This document shows, piece after piece, positions 18,430-26,723 of a stretch of 64,000 nucleotides of DNA. Position 1 is the first letter of the stretch; each line of letters starts with the position of its first letter. Position numbers and translations under genes: made by a program. Under the pieces are notes generated by a model, which ran no database searches, had not been told where the DNA came from, and saw nothing but the letters and a program-made list of their open reading frames with translations. The DNA comes from JAVJSD01 sp040219575 (GTDB lineage: Bacteria; Planctomycetota; Planctomycetia; Pirellulales; Pirellulaceae): positions 29,631-93,630 of the forward strand of contig JAVJSD010000091.1 of assembly GCA_040219575.1 (NCBI GenBank), read 5' to 3'.

Positions 18430-19029
18430 TCAGCGCGAAGCAGCCCGGGCGTAGATGTCCACCAGGAACACCACCGCCTCGCCGCGGCCGATGTTCTCGA
18501 TGCGGTGCGGCACGTCGGCCGCGTAGTGGGCGGAGTCGCCCTTGCTCAGGTCGCGCGATTCGCCGTCGGACGTCAGCCGCACGGTCCCCTTCTCGATCGT
18601 CAGAAACTCGCGCGTGCCGTCGAAGTGCGGCGCGCTGTCGAGCGCCCCGCCCGGCCTCAGAATCAATTCGTAGAATTCGACGTCCTTCTCCAGGTGCAGC
18701 GGCGAGAGCGTGCGAATCCGGCACTGCTCGTCTTCGCGAAAGCGGTAGGTCTCGTCGTCGGCCCGAATGACGTCGATGCGCGAGGCGACTTGCGGGACGT
18801 CGACGAGTTGCCCCAGCGTCATGCTGAAAGCCTGAGCGATGCGCCAGGCGACGCCGAGGGTGGGATTCGCCGTGCCGCGCTCGATCTGGCTGAGCATCGA
18901 CCGGCTCACGCCGCTCAGCGCCGAAAGCTGCTCCAGCGTCCAGCCTTTCTGCTTGCGCATGGCCTTCACCCGCTCGCAAACGTGCTGATGCAGCGGTTCG
19001 GCCGCCGGCGTGGGTTCCATTTGTGGCAT
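18430..19029 (-). CDS. XRE-family transcriptional regulator with C-terminal cupin
   Basis: This 199-residue regulator has an N-terminal helix-turn-helix (about 18-73, with LEQLSALSGVSRSMLSQIER) and a C-terminal cupin_2 domain (about 120-195). The cupin has an APHFDGTREF first motif and an HRIENIGRGEAVVFLV second motif. This layout is typical of small-molecule-sensing regulators of amino-acid and polyamine catabolism. The start is supported by GGGAG 9 bases upstream. It diverges from tdh-kbl, with 279 bases between, and probably regulates that operon. The effector is unknown. Confidence 0.88.
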   Translation of the reverse strand: MPQMEPTPAAEPLHQHVCERVKAMRKQKGWTLEQLSALSGVSRSMLSQIERGTANPTLGVAWRIAQAFSMTLGQLVDVPQVASRIDVIRADDETYRFREDEQCRIRTLSPLHLEKDVEFYELILRPGGALDSAPHFDGTREFLTIEKGTVRLTSDGESRDLSKGDSAHYAADVPHRIENIGRGEAVVFLVDIYARAASR

Positions 19030-19231
19030 TGGTGATCACTCCCGTAGGGCAGGCTTGCCGCCTGCCTCACAAACTCGATCCCGGGGTGAGCCGCACGTCG
19101 CGAGCCCGCGCGTGGGCATCCTGATTCGCTCAATTGACGCAGCGCATTAATGCACCGTCCGCCCGTTGCGGAAACTGCGGCAGGCTGGAAGCCCGCCCTA
19201 CGGCGCATTCCGAAATACCGGAATTCACGTC

Positions 19232-19259
19232 TTGTAAACTGCACAGTCGATTGTATAGG
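19232..19259 (+). promoter_or_regulatory. Candidate sigma-70-type promoter of tdh-kbl
   Basis: TTGTAA (19232-19237) and TATAGG (19254-19259) stand 16 bases apart, about 50 bases upstream of the tdh start, in a locally AT-rich patch. The adjacent sequence TATAGGATACG...ATTCCAGTATA (about 19254-19283) has loose inverted symmetry and could be an operator for the divergent XRE-cupin regulator. Both roles are inference. Confidence 0.35.
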
Positions 19260-19308
19260 ATACGAGAGTACGATTCCAGTATAAAAGAAACGCTCCTGAG
19301 GTACGCTC

Positions 19309-20448
19309 ATGGCCGCCCTGCTCGATCGCACGATGCTCGCCATCAAGAAGCTGGCCGACGCGCCGGGGCTCACCTGGCGACCAGAAACGCCGGTCCCCAC
19401 GGTCGGCCCCCGTGACGTGCTGGTGGCGGTCACGCACGCCGGCATCTGCGGCACCGATCGCCACATCTACGAGTGGGATGCCTGGAGCCAAAGCCGTGTG
19501 CAGGTCGGCATCACCATCGGCCACGAGTTCGTCGGCCGGGTGATCGCCGTGGGCGACGCGGTCCGTCGCACCCGGATCGGTCAGCGCGTCAGCGCCGAAG
19601 GGCACATCGGCTGCGGCGTCTGCGAACCCTGCCGCACGGGCAACGGCCACATCTGCGAAAAGGTCGACATCCTGGGCATCGACTGCGACGGTTGTTTCGC
19701 CCAGTACGTCTCGGTGCCCGAAGAGAACATCTGGCCGGTGCACGACGACATTCCCGACCACGTGGCCGCCATCTTCGACCCGTTGGGCAACGCCATGCAC
19801 ACCGTGATGGCGGCCGGCGTCAGCGGGCGCAGTGTGCTGATCACCGGCGCCGGCATCATCGGCCTGATGGCGGTCACCATCGCCCGCGCCGGCGGCGCGG
19901 GACAGATCCTCGTCACCGACGTGAACCAGAAGCGTCTGGAACTGGCGCGGCGGTTGGGGGCCGACGTCACCTACGACGCCCGCGACGACGACTGGCCTCG
20001 CCAGGCGCGCCAGGTCACGCACGACCAGGGTCCCCAGGTGCTGCTGGAGATGAGCGGCCATCCGAAGGCGATTCGCCAGGGATTCGCCGCCTTGCGCAAC
20101 GGCGGCACGGCGGCGCTGTTGGGACTGCCGTCGAACGAAGTCGCCTTCGATCTGGCCAACGACATCATTTTCAAGGGCGCCACCGTGCTGGGCATCAACG
20201 GCCGACGGATGTTCGAGACCTGGTACCAGATCGAGAACTTCGTGCTCTCCGGACGGTTAGAGCTCGAACCGATCATCACGCACCACCTGCCGCTGTCCGA
20301 ATTTGAGCAAGGATTCAAACTGATGCAGTCGGGCGAAGCGATCAAGGTCGTGCTCGAAATCCCCCACGACGAACTGCCGCACCAGGAGGACGAGGCATGC
20401 CTGACGACCGCTTCCAGCAGCGGGCCCGCGCCCTGCTCGATGAGCTGA
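19309..20448 (+). CDS. tdh: L-threonine 3-dehydrogenase (zinc-dependent)
   Basis: This 379-residue medium-chain zinc dehydrogenase oxidises L-threonine to 2-amino-3-ketobutyrate with NAD+. The catalytic zinc site is seen in HAGICGTDRHIY and GHEFVG, the structural zinc cluster in GCGVCEPCRTGNGHIC, and the nucleotide-binding motif as GAGIIGLMA. The C-terminal QSGEAIKVVLE matches the family end. The last 17 residues overlap the next gene in another frame and carry no family signature, so the protein has a short tail beyond the usual length. The start is supported by GAGG at good spacing. Its partner kbl directly follows, completing the threonine-to-glycine route. Confidence 0.93.
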   Translation: MAALLDRTMLAIKKLADAPGLTWRPETPVPTVGPRDVLVAVTHAGICGTDRHIYEWDAWSQSRVQVGITIGHEFVGRVIAVGDAVRRTRIGQRVSAEGHIGCGVCEPCRTGNGHICEKVDILGIDCDGCFAQYVSVPEENIWPVHDDIPDHVAAIFDPLGNAMHTVMAAGVSGRSVLITGAGIIGLMAVTIARAGGAGQILVTDVNQKRLELARRLGADVTYDARDDDWPRQARQVTHDQGPQVLLEMSGHPKAIRQGFAALRNGGTAALLGLPSNEVAFDLANDIIFKGATVLGINGRRMFETWYQIENFVLSGRLELEPIITHHLPLSEFEQGFKLMQSGEAIKVVLEIPHDELPHQEDEACLTTASSSGPAPCSMS

Positions 20449-21572
20449 AACAAACCGGTCAAACCAAGCGGTTCTCCTACCTCACCGGCCCGATGGGGCC
20501 CACCGCCGTCGTGGAGGGCGTGGGGGAGGTGGTCGTGCTCTGCTCGAACAACTACCTCGGCTTGGCCGATCATCCGGAGGTCATCTCCGCCGGCGTCGAC
20601 GGCTTGCGACAATACGGCGCGGGAACCGCCTCGGTGCGTTTCATCTGCGGTACGCTCGTCTGCCATCGCGAAATCGAGGAGACGATCGCCCGGTTCGTGG
20701 GAACGCAGCGTGCGCTGACATACGTCAGTTGCTGGAACGCCAACGAGGCGTTGTTTCCCACGCTCACGGCGCCTGGCGACGTGATTCTCTCCGATGCGTT
20801 GAACCACGCCAGCATCATCGACAGCTGCCGGCTGGTGAACCGGCAGGTCGAGCGCGAAGTTTATCCGCACAGCGATATGGACCAACTCGAGTCGCTGCTG
20901 AAGAAGCACGCCGACAAGGAGTGCCGCTGGGTGGTGACCGACGGCGTGTTCAGCATGGAGGGGGATGTGGCCCGCTTGCCGGAGATGGTCGAGCTCTGCC
21001 GCCGGCACGACGCGCTGCTGGTGGTCGACGACTCGCACGGCATCGGCGCGCTGGGGCGCACCGGCCGCGGCACGCCGGAGCACTTCGATCTGTTCGGCCA
21101 GATCGACATGCTCACCGGCACGCTGGGGAAAGCCCTGGGCGGCGCCGCGGGAGGCTACGTGGCCGCCTCCGCCGCCGCCATCGAGATGCTCGAGCAACGG
21201 TCGCGGCCGAGCCTGTTCTCCAACGCCCTGCCGGCCACCGTGGCCTGCAGCGCCCGCAAGGCGATCGAGATCATCGATCGTGAACCCGAACGCGTCGCCC
21301 GACTGCGTCAGAACGTGGCCGCCATCCGCCAGGGGCTGGAGAAACTCGGCTACCAGTGCACGCCTTCGCCCACGGCGATCATTCCCATCATGATCGGCGA
21401 CGAGGCCGAGGCGCTGGCCAAGGGGAATCGGCTGTTGGAGTTGGGCGTGATGGTGGTCGGCTTCGCCTTTCCCGTGGTGCCCAAGGGAGAAGCGCGGCTT
21501 CGCGTGCAGGTCTCCGCGGCGCTTGACGCCACACACATCGAGCGCGCCCTCGACGCCTTCGCCAGGCTGTAA
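20397..21572 (+). CDS. kbl: Glycine C-acetyltransferase (2-amino-3-ketobutyrate CoA ligase)
   Basis: This 391-residue PLP enzyme of the alpha-oxoamine synthase family splits 2-amino-3-ketobutyrate with CoA into glycine and acetyl-CoA. The family motifs are clear: SNNYLGLADHPEV near the N-terminus, DALNHASIIDS, VVDDSHGIGALGRTGRG (PLP-binding Asp/His), and the Schiff-base lysine K245 in TGTLGKALGG. The start ATG is preceded by AGGAGG at 7 bases, lies inside tdh, and overlaps it by 52 bases. Together with tdh it forms the threonine catabolic operon. Confidence 0.95.
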   Translation: MPDDRFQQRARALLDELKQTGQTKRFSYLTGPMGPTAVVEGVGEVVVLCSNNYLGLADHPEVISAGVDGLRQYGAGTASVRFICGTLVCHREIEETIARFVGTQRALTYVSCWNANEALFPTLTAPGDVILSDALNHASIIDSCRLVNRQVEREVYPHSDMDQLESLLKKHADKECRWVVTDGVFSMEGDVARLPEMVELCRRHDALLVVDDSHGIGALGRTGRGTPEHFDLFGQIDMLTGTLGKALGGAAGGYVAASAAAIEMLEQRSRPSLFSNALPATVACSARKAIEIIDREPERVARLRQNVAAIRQGLEKLGYQCTPSPTAIIPIMIGDEAEALAKGNRLLELGVMVVGFAFPVVPKGEARLRVQVSAALDATHIERALDAFARL

Positions 21573-21616
21573 CGGCCCGACCACCCTCGCGCGATACGCC
21601 CTTGGTCATCGCCACC

Positions 21617-21747
21617 CTAGCGCTGCGTTATCGCTAAGAGTTCGGGTAGCAGAAGTCGTGAGACTTCTCGAACTGCAGTCGTTGCACCGCACTGCCGAGC
21701 TCTCGCGAGTTCGGCTACCCAAAAACCAAGACGTCACAAAGCACTAG
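21617..21747. repeat. CTAG-bounded REP-pair element, copy 1
   Basis: This 131-bp element is bounded by CTAG at both ends and is inverted relative to copy 2. It contains two hairpins, one around GAAGTCTCACGACTTC (read on the minus strand) and one around CTCGCGAGAG, flanked by GTAG/CTAC feet. Its right-hand CTAG supplies the TAG stop codon of the PH-domain gene at 21744-21746. The divergence from copy 2 keeps the stem of hairpin 2. Confidence 0.7.
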
Positions 21748-22220
21748 TCGCGCCGCCTCGTCAATCGCTGACGAATGTTCTCGGCGACGTTCAAGTGATC
21801 GGCCAGGTGCGGCCAGGTGATCCGCTGACGCAGCGTCACGATCACCACGGTCCCCACGCCCAGCAACGATTCCAGAATCCCGGCGCGGGTCGTCACTTCC
21901 TGGATGTTGCGCAAGGGAGTGATCGTGCGCAGTTCGGGCGAGATCGGCTTGCGAGTCTCGAGCGCCTCGGCGGTCAATTCGAAACGATAACTGAGCTTGG
22001 CGAAGAAGACGCCCATCGCAACCGGTGTGAGCAAGATGAAGGCGATCGCCGCGTAGTGCAGGCCGGCGTTGGAAATCGCCGTCGAGAGCACCGTGACGGC
22101 CAGCATCTGCAGTGCGACCAGCACCAACAGATACATCCGACTGCAATGGTACGCCATCGGAGACGTCAAATCGGGCTCGGGGTGTTGCTGGGGCGCCGGG
22201 GCAAGGTTGGCGAGTGTCAC
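21744..22220 (-). CDS. PH-domain (bPH_2-like) membrane protein
   Basis: This 158-residue protein has two hydrophobic segments (about 29-50 and 55-75) followed by a bacterial PH-like domain (about 76-145) resembling the DUF304/bPH_2 type. The domain signature is the FELTAEALETR strand followed by ITPLRNIQEV and the ILESLLGVGTVVIVT strand. Members are usually inner-membrane proteins of unknown function. Its last codon (TAG) falls inside the CTAG edge of a repeat element, so the C-terminus may have been fixed by the insertion. No partner gene is obvious. Confidence 0.75.
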   Translation of the reverse strand: MTLANLAPAPQQHPEPDLTSPMAYHCSRMYLLVLVALQMLAVTVLSTAISNAGLHYAAIAFILLTPVAMGVFFAKLSYRFELTAEALETRKPISPELRTITPLRNIQEVTTRAGILESLLGVGTVVIVTLRQRITWPHLADHLNVAENIRQRLTRRRD

Positions 22221-22620
22221 GGAATACCCTGTGTGTTTGCGAATGGCGAGAAGCAGGGCGCATGAGGGGGCCGCGCGTAAGCCTTCTGCAACGACCTTCG
22301 CATGATTGTGTTAAATTCGATCGCGCGGTTTGAGCCAATTTCCACGTGAACTGCTGAATTCAACGCAAGAACCCTGCGCGCATGCTTCAATCAGGGGGCC
22401 GGGAAATAACCGATAGGCGTGCGTTTCTTCGAGGAAACGCCACGGTCCACACGGCGGTTTGTCCACGGCGGTTGGTCTTGCGCGATTTCAGGTGACTGGG
22501 GGATACTTGCCAAGTTCTCCCGGCGCAAGAGATAATGGCGGCCTCACGGAGGCGCCAGACCGAACGGAATCTCGCGGCAGCGTCGCACTGCATTCACCCT
22601 CATCGAGATTCCGCACCACC
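22221..22620. other. 400-bp divergent intergenic region with a hairpin
   Basis: The region lies between the leftward PH-domain gene and the rightward PmoA-like gene. It has an AT-rich patch near 22295-22320, suitable for promoters. It also has a hairpin GCGTTTC-ttcgag-GAAACGC (22421-22440) and a direct repeat GTCCACACGGCGGT / GTCCACGGCGGT just after it. No gene is supported. Confidence 0.45.
22421..22440. promoter_or_regulatory. GCGTTTC/GAAACGC hairpin upstream of the PmoA-like gene
   Basis: A perfect 7-bp stem with a 6-base loop TTCGAG, followed within a few bases by two near-direct copies of GTCCACNCGGCGGT. The pair lies about 180 bases before the gene start and could be an operator. Function unknown. 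Confidence 0.25.
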
Positions 22621-23892
22621 ATGAACAAACGTCTATGCACGCCCTTCTTGGCGTTGTCGCTGTCCCTGCTTTGCCTGGGCCGACTTGAAGCCGAGATTTA
22701 TCCCCTCCGGGTCGAGATCTCCGCGGGACAGATCGACCGCCAGCAGACGCCGGTTTGTGTGCTGGTCGAGATCCCCGAGTCGCTGGACAAGGTCGTCGCC
22801 GTGCCTTTCGCCGACAGTGACCTGATCGGTCAACTGACGGCGCCCGGTCTGGCGTCAGGCCAGGTCGAGGCGGCGGGAAAGGGAATGATGGTGCGTGAAC
22901 TGCACCTGATCGTTCCAAAGCTCGCAGCCGGCAAGACGCTGTCGTTGAAGGCGATTGTCAGCGACGACGCTCCCGCCGCGGCGCCGGTTTTCCACTGGCA
23001 GGACACCGCCGGACGCTATTCTGAACTGAGCTTCGACGGCCGTCCGACGCTGCGATATATGTACGAGAAACTCGACGACTCGAGTCCCGACCGCCGCATG
23101 GAGACTTACAAGCCGTACCACCACGTGTACGATCCCGCCGGCAAGCGGTTCGTCACCAAGGGGCCGGGCGGTTTGTTCCCACACCATCGCGGCCTGTTTT
23201 ATGGCTTCAATAAGATTCGTTACGGCGACGGCCAGACCGCCGACGTGTGGCACTGCCGGCAGGGTGAGTCGCAATCGCACGAGAAGCTTCTCTCCCAGGA
23301 AGCGGGACCGGTGTTGGGACGGCATCGCGTGGCGATCGCCTGGCGCGGCAAGGACGGAGAAACGTTCGCCGAAGAGCAGCGCGAGATGACAGTGTACAAC
23401 ACGCCCGGCGGACAGACGATCGACTTCGCGTCGCGTCTCGAGAGCACTGTGGGCGAAGTCCAACTCGACGGCGATCCGCAACACGCCGGTTTTCAGTTTC
23501 GCGCTTCGCAGGACGTGCCGGACAAAACGAAAAACTTGACGTACTACCTGCGCCCCGACGGCCAGGGAAAGCCCGGCCAATTTCGCAACTGGCCGCAAGA
23601 CAAGAGTCAGGTCAACCTGGCGTGGAACGCGCTATCGTTCGTGCTCGACGACCAGCGATACACTTGTTGCTATCTCGATCGGCCGCAGAACCCGAAAGAA
23701 GCCCGTTTCAGCGAACGCGACTACGGCCGTTTCGGCTCCTACTTCGAGTACACGCTGACCGAGTCGAATCCCCTGAACCTGCGATACCGCATCTGGCTGC
23801 AGAAGGGCGAGATGACGGTGGACGGAGTCAACCGGCTGAGCCGCGACTTCATCAATCCGCCCGGCGTCGAACCGGCCGTCGCCGGCAAGTAA
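22621..23892 (+). CDS. Secreted PmoA-type (DUF6807-like) protein
   Basis: This 423-residue exported protein resembles the PmoA/DUF6807 family that is common in planctomycete genomes. Despite the historical name, it is not the methane monooxygenase subunit. The start is the ATG at 22621 opening a signal peptide (MNKRLCTPFLALSLSLLCLG). A longer frame from 22459 lacks one. The family core is visible as RPTLRYMYEKL, HHHVYDPAGKRF-like H-rich motif (KPYHHVYDPAG), LFPHHRGLFYGF, and FQFRASQDVP. The biochemical role is not known; association with carbohydrate degradation is often seen. Confidence 0.8.
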   Translation: MNKRLCTPFLALSLSLLCLGRLEAEIYPLRVEISAGQIDRQQTPVCVLVEIPESLDKVVAVPFADSDLIGQLTAPGLASGQVEAAGKGMMVRELHLIVPKLAAGKTLSLKAIVSDDAPAAAPVFHWQDTAGRYSELSFDGRPTLRYMYEKLDDSSPDRRMETYKPYHHVYDPAGKRFVTKGPGGLFPHHRGLFYGFNKIRYGDGQTADVWHCRQGESQSHEKLLSQEAGPVLGRHRVAIAWRGKDGETFAEEQREMTVYNTPGGQTIDFASRLESTVGEVQLDGDPQHAGFQFRASQDVPDKTKNLTYYLRPDGQGKPGQFRNWPQDKSQVNLAWNALSFVLDDQRYTCCYLDRPQNPKEARFSERDYGRFGSYFEYTLTESNPLNLRYRIWLQKGEMTVDGVNRLSRDFINPPGVEPAVAGK

Positions 23893-23983
23893 TCAACTGG
23901 AACTCACTAGCATCAACTCGGCCGCGGCGCGGCGCGCGACCTGCGACTGCCGCGGACCCCTTGAACATCCCACGAGGAAACCC

Positions 23984-24439
23984 ATGGCTGCCTCCCGCGA
24001 AGAGACCATCGACCTGCTGAAGACCGCCTACTGCATGGAGATCGAGACGGTGATGAATTACCTGGCCAACAGCGTCAATCTCGACGGCGTGCGGGCCGAG
24101 GAGATCAAAAAGTCGCTGGCGGCCGACATCACCGAGGAACTGACGCACGCCCAACAACTCGCCCAGCGGATCAAGCAAATCGGCGGTTTGGTGCCTGGCT
24201 CCAAGGCGGTCGAGGTCGGCCATCAACGACAACCGTCGGAGAACACGACCGACGTGGTCGACGTGATCGAGGCGGTGATCGAAGCCGAGGAGCAGGCTTG
24301 CGCCCATTACAAGAAGGTCATCAAGGCCACCGACGGCGAGGACTACGTCACGCAAGATCTCTGCATCCGCCTGCTGGCCGACGAGGAAGGGCACCTGATT
24401 CTCTTCCGCGGCTATTTGAAGGAATACAAGCAGACCTAG
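23984..24439 (+). CDS. Ferritin-like (bacterioferritin/Dps-type) protein
   Basis: This 151-residue four-helix protein has ferritin-like iron ligands: E19 in YCMEIETVMNY, E53 with H56 in EELTHAQQLA, the third-helix EAVIEAEEQACAHY motif, and a final EEGHLILF Glu-His pair. That pattern fits a di-iron ferritin-like domain for iron storage or oxidative-stress defence in the cytoplasm. GAGGA precedes the ATG at 8-9 bases. Its TAG stop (24437-24439) is part of the CTAG edge of the repeat element that follows, so the original C-terminus may have been altered by the insertion. Confidence 0.85.
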   Translation: MAASREETIDLLKTAYCMEIETVMNYLANSVNLDGVRAEEIKKSLAADITEELTHAQQLAQRIKQIGGLVPGSKAVEVGHQRQPSENTTDVVDVIEAVIEAEEQACAHYKKVIKATDGEDYVTQDLCIRLLADEEGHLILFRGYLKEYKQT

Positions 24440-24568
24440 TGCTTTGTGACGGCTTGATCTTAGAGTGTAGCTGAACTCGTGAGAGTTCAGCAGTTCGTGA
24501 CGACGTCTGAGCTTCCAGAAGTCTCACGACTTCTGCTACCCCCATTCTTAGCTGTCACGCTGCACTAG
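24436..24568. repeat. CTAG-bounded REP-pair element, copy 2
   Basis: This 133-bp element starts and ends with CTAG and has terminal sequences TAGTGCTTTGTGAC and GTCACGCTGCACTAG, which are near-inverted. It holds two hairpins: CTGAACTC-GTGA-GAGTTCAG (8-bp stem) and AGAAGTC-TCAC-GACTTCT (7-bp stem). Their loops are complementary. A GTAG precedes the first and a CTAC follows the second. The left CTAG contains the stop codon of the ferritin-like gene. Confidence 0.75.
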
Positions 24569-24626
24569 TTGCAATTTGGCGACTGCTTGAGCTTCCAAAT
24601 CAACGAGGGGGAATCGTCCGCTGTTG

Positions 24627-25862
24627 CTACAGAGAGCGGATCTCCACCTCGTCGCCGACAGCGTATTCTCTCTCGCCGGGGGGAAAGTAGATCAGGCAGT
24701 CGGCGTCGGCCAGCGTCCGCAGGTCGGCGGAGCCCTTCCAGTTGAGCGGCGTGACCGAGACCGACCGAACGTCGGACGAGCGCCGCGCCGGCCAATAGGT
24801 CGGCCGATCGCCGCGCTGCCGGTGCGCGGCGGCGAGCGTCGCCGTTTGAACCGGCGCGTCGTTTCGCTCTCCCGCCAGCGCCGCAATCGCCGGCCGCACG
24901 AACAACTCGAAACAGACCAGACTACTCACCGGGTTGCCGGGCAAACCGAAAACGAGTGTGTCGTGCGGCTGTCGGCGGCGAATGCCGAACCACAGCGGTT
25001 TGCCCGGTTTCAGATGCACTTTGTGAAACACCTGTTCGACTCCCTCGCTCGCCAGCACGCGCGGCACGAGATCCAGCACGCCGGCCGACACGCCGCCCGA
25101 TAGCACCAGCACGTCGTGCTGCAAGCCGAGAGCGACGAGCCGCCGCAACTCCGCTTCTTCGTCGCGACCGATCCCCAGGTCGACCGCCCTGCCGCCGGCA
25201 CGCTCGACCATGGCCCGCAACATTGGTCCGTTGGAGTTGCGAATCTGCCCGCCGCCGGGCAGCGAGTCGGCAGGCACCAGTTCGTCGCCCGTGGACAGCA
25301 CCGCCACGTCGGCGCGCGGCACGACGCGCACCTCGGCGCGACCGACTTCCGCCAGCAGGCCGATCTCCATCGGCCGCAAGAGCCGTCCGGAGTTGAGCAC
25401 CACTTCTCCCCGCCGCATCGAGGCGGCGCGGCGCATGATGTTTTGGCCCGAATCGACACGCGAGGCGTTGATCCGCACGCGCACGGGAACGTCGGCGGCG
25501 CTGTTCGCGTTTTCCACCCCCAGCGGTTCGGTCTGCTCGACCATCACCACGGCGTCGGCGCCGTCGGGAATCGGGGCTCCCGTCATGATCCGCGTGGCGG
25601 CGCCGGGAACCACCGTTTGCGCGGGGGTCGCGCCGGCGGCCACCTGCTCCAGCACACGGAGTTCGACCGGTCCCGTGTGGGCGTCGGCGGCCAGCACCGC
25701 GTAGCCGTCCATCAACGCCTTGTCGTGGGGCGGCGAATCGACGTCGCTGACCGCATCCTCGGCCAGCACCATGCCCAACGCATCGGAGAGGGGAACGGTG
25801 CGGGGCGACTTGGCCCGCGTCTCGGCCAGCACCCGCTGGAGCGCTTCCGCCACCTCGAGCAT
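24627..25862 (-). CDS. moeA: Molybdopterin molybdenumtransferase
   Basis: This 411-residue enzyme inserts molybdenum into adenylylated molybdopterin in molybdenum-cofactor synthesis. Typical motifs are SPPHDKALMDGYA, VMTGAPIPDGADAVVMVEQ-type RIMTGAPIPDGADAVVMVEQ, GDELVP and SGGVSAGVLDLVP. The late GLPGNPVSSLVCFELFV is also present. The ATG at 25862 shares its A with the stop of the upstream amidotransferase gene (TGATG), so I use it rather than the ATG at 25928. No other Moco genes are in the window. The pairing with a chorismate-type amidotransferase is unusual. Confidence 0.92.
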   Translation of the reverse strand: MLEVAEALQRVLAETRAKSPRTVPLSDALGMVLAEDAVSDVDSPPHDKALMDGYAVLAADAHTGPVELRVLEQVAAGATPAQTVVPGAATRIMTGAPIPDGADAVVMVEQTEPLGVENANSAADVPVRVRINASRVDSGQNIMRRAASMRRGEVVLNSGRLLRPMEIGLLAEVGRAEVRVVPRADVAVLSTGDELVPADSLPGGGQIRNSNGPMLRAMVERAGGRAVDLGIGRDEEAELRRLVALGLQHDVLVLSGGVSAGVLDLVPRVLASEGVEQVFHKVHLKPGKPLWFGIRRRQPHDTLVFGLPGNPVSSLVCFELFVRPAIAALAGERNDAPVQTATLAAAHRQRGDRPTYWPARRSSDVRSVSVTPLNWKGSADLRTLADADCLIYFPPGEREYAVGDEVEIRSL

Positions 25863-26470
25863 CAGACCGTCTCCATCGCGGCGGGGCTTTTCATGTCCAA
25901 GAAACGCTGCAGCAATTCGTGACCGCATTCGGTGAGGAAACTCTCAGGATGAAACTGCCAGCCCTCGATCGCCAGCCGCTTGTGGCGAATGCCCATGATC
26001 TCGCGGGAGCCGTCGGGAGCAAAGGCCCAAGCCGCCGTTTCGAAGTCGTCGCTCAAGGTGTCGGGGCGAATCACCAGGCTGTGATACCGTGTGGCGGTGA
26101 ACGGATTGGGCAGTCCAGCGAACAAGCCGCGATTGTCGTGATGAATCGCGTCGGTCTTGCCGTGCATGAGATGCTTGGCGCGGACGATCACGCCGCCGGT
26201 CGCCTGACCGATCGACTGATGTCCCAGACAGACGCCGAGGATCGGCAGGTGGCCCTGGAGTTGCTCCACGCACGACACCGAGACGCCCGCCTCGTTCGGC
26301 GTGCAGGGACCGGGCGAGATGATCAGGTGCGAAGGCCCCCGGGCCAGAACCTCGTCGGGCGTGATTTGGTCGTTGCGGAAAACTTCGATTTCGAGCAGGG
26401 GATCGATCTCACCCAGTCGCTGCACGAGGTTGTAGGTGAAGGAGTCGTAGTTGTCGATGATCAGGATCAT
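25862..26470 (-). CDS. pabA: Aminodeoxychorismate/anthranilate synthase component II (glutamine amidotransferase)
   Basis: This 202-residue class I glutamine amidotransferase supplies ammonia to anthranilate or aminodeoxychorismate synthase. The opening MILIIDNYDSFTYNLVQ is the family signature. The nucleophile Cys lies in LGVCLGHQSIGQATGG, and the catalytic His-Glu pair is in WQFHPESFL. The start at 26470 matches the family; a 12-codon longer frame is not supported. Sequence alone does not decide trpG from pabA, and no component I gene is nearby. It overlaps moeA by one base. Confidence 0.88.
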   Translation of the reverse strand: MILIIDNYDSFTYNLVQRLGEIDPLLEIEVFRNDQITPDEVLARGPSHLIISPGPCTPNEAGVSVSCVEQLQGHLPILGVCLGHQSIGQATGGVIVRAKHLMHGKTDAIHHDNRGLFAGLPNPFTATRYHSLVIRPDTLSDDFETAAWAFAPDGSREIMGIRHKRLAIEGWQFHPESFLTECGHELLQRFLDMKSPAAMETV

Positions 26471-26723
26471 GGCGGGGCGACGGAATATGAACGTCGGGAA
26501 CGTCACGACGGAAGACGTCGCAAACGATTACTAATCTACTCGGAATCGAGGCCAGCGGCAGCCCGATGCCCAATGACAAGCCCGCTCGCGTTGGACTTCC
26601 CTTCGATGCCCCAACTTCCGGCCACGCCGCACCCGCCGCTGACGCTGGCGGGCTCGCCGATCCGTCGCTAACGCGGGCGGAATCGCCGATTGGTTTCCTG
26701 CGTTGGCGGAATCGCCGCGGCGC

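Noticed and set aside
19971..21584. 537-residue open frame on the minus strand
   Set aside because: Antisense to kbl and tdh, whose motifs are unambiguous on the plus strand.
24436..24568. Intrinsic terminator of the ferritin-like gene
   Set aside because: The hairpins lack a T-run, and the same sequence recurs elsewhere as a repeat element, so REP identity explains it better.
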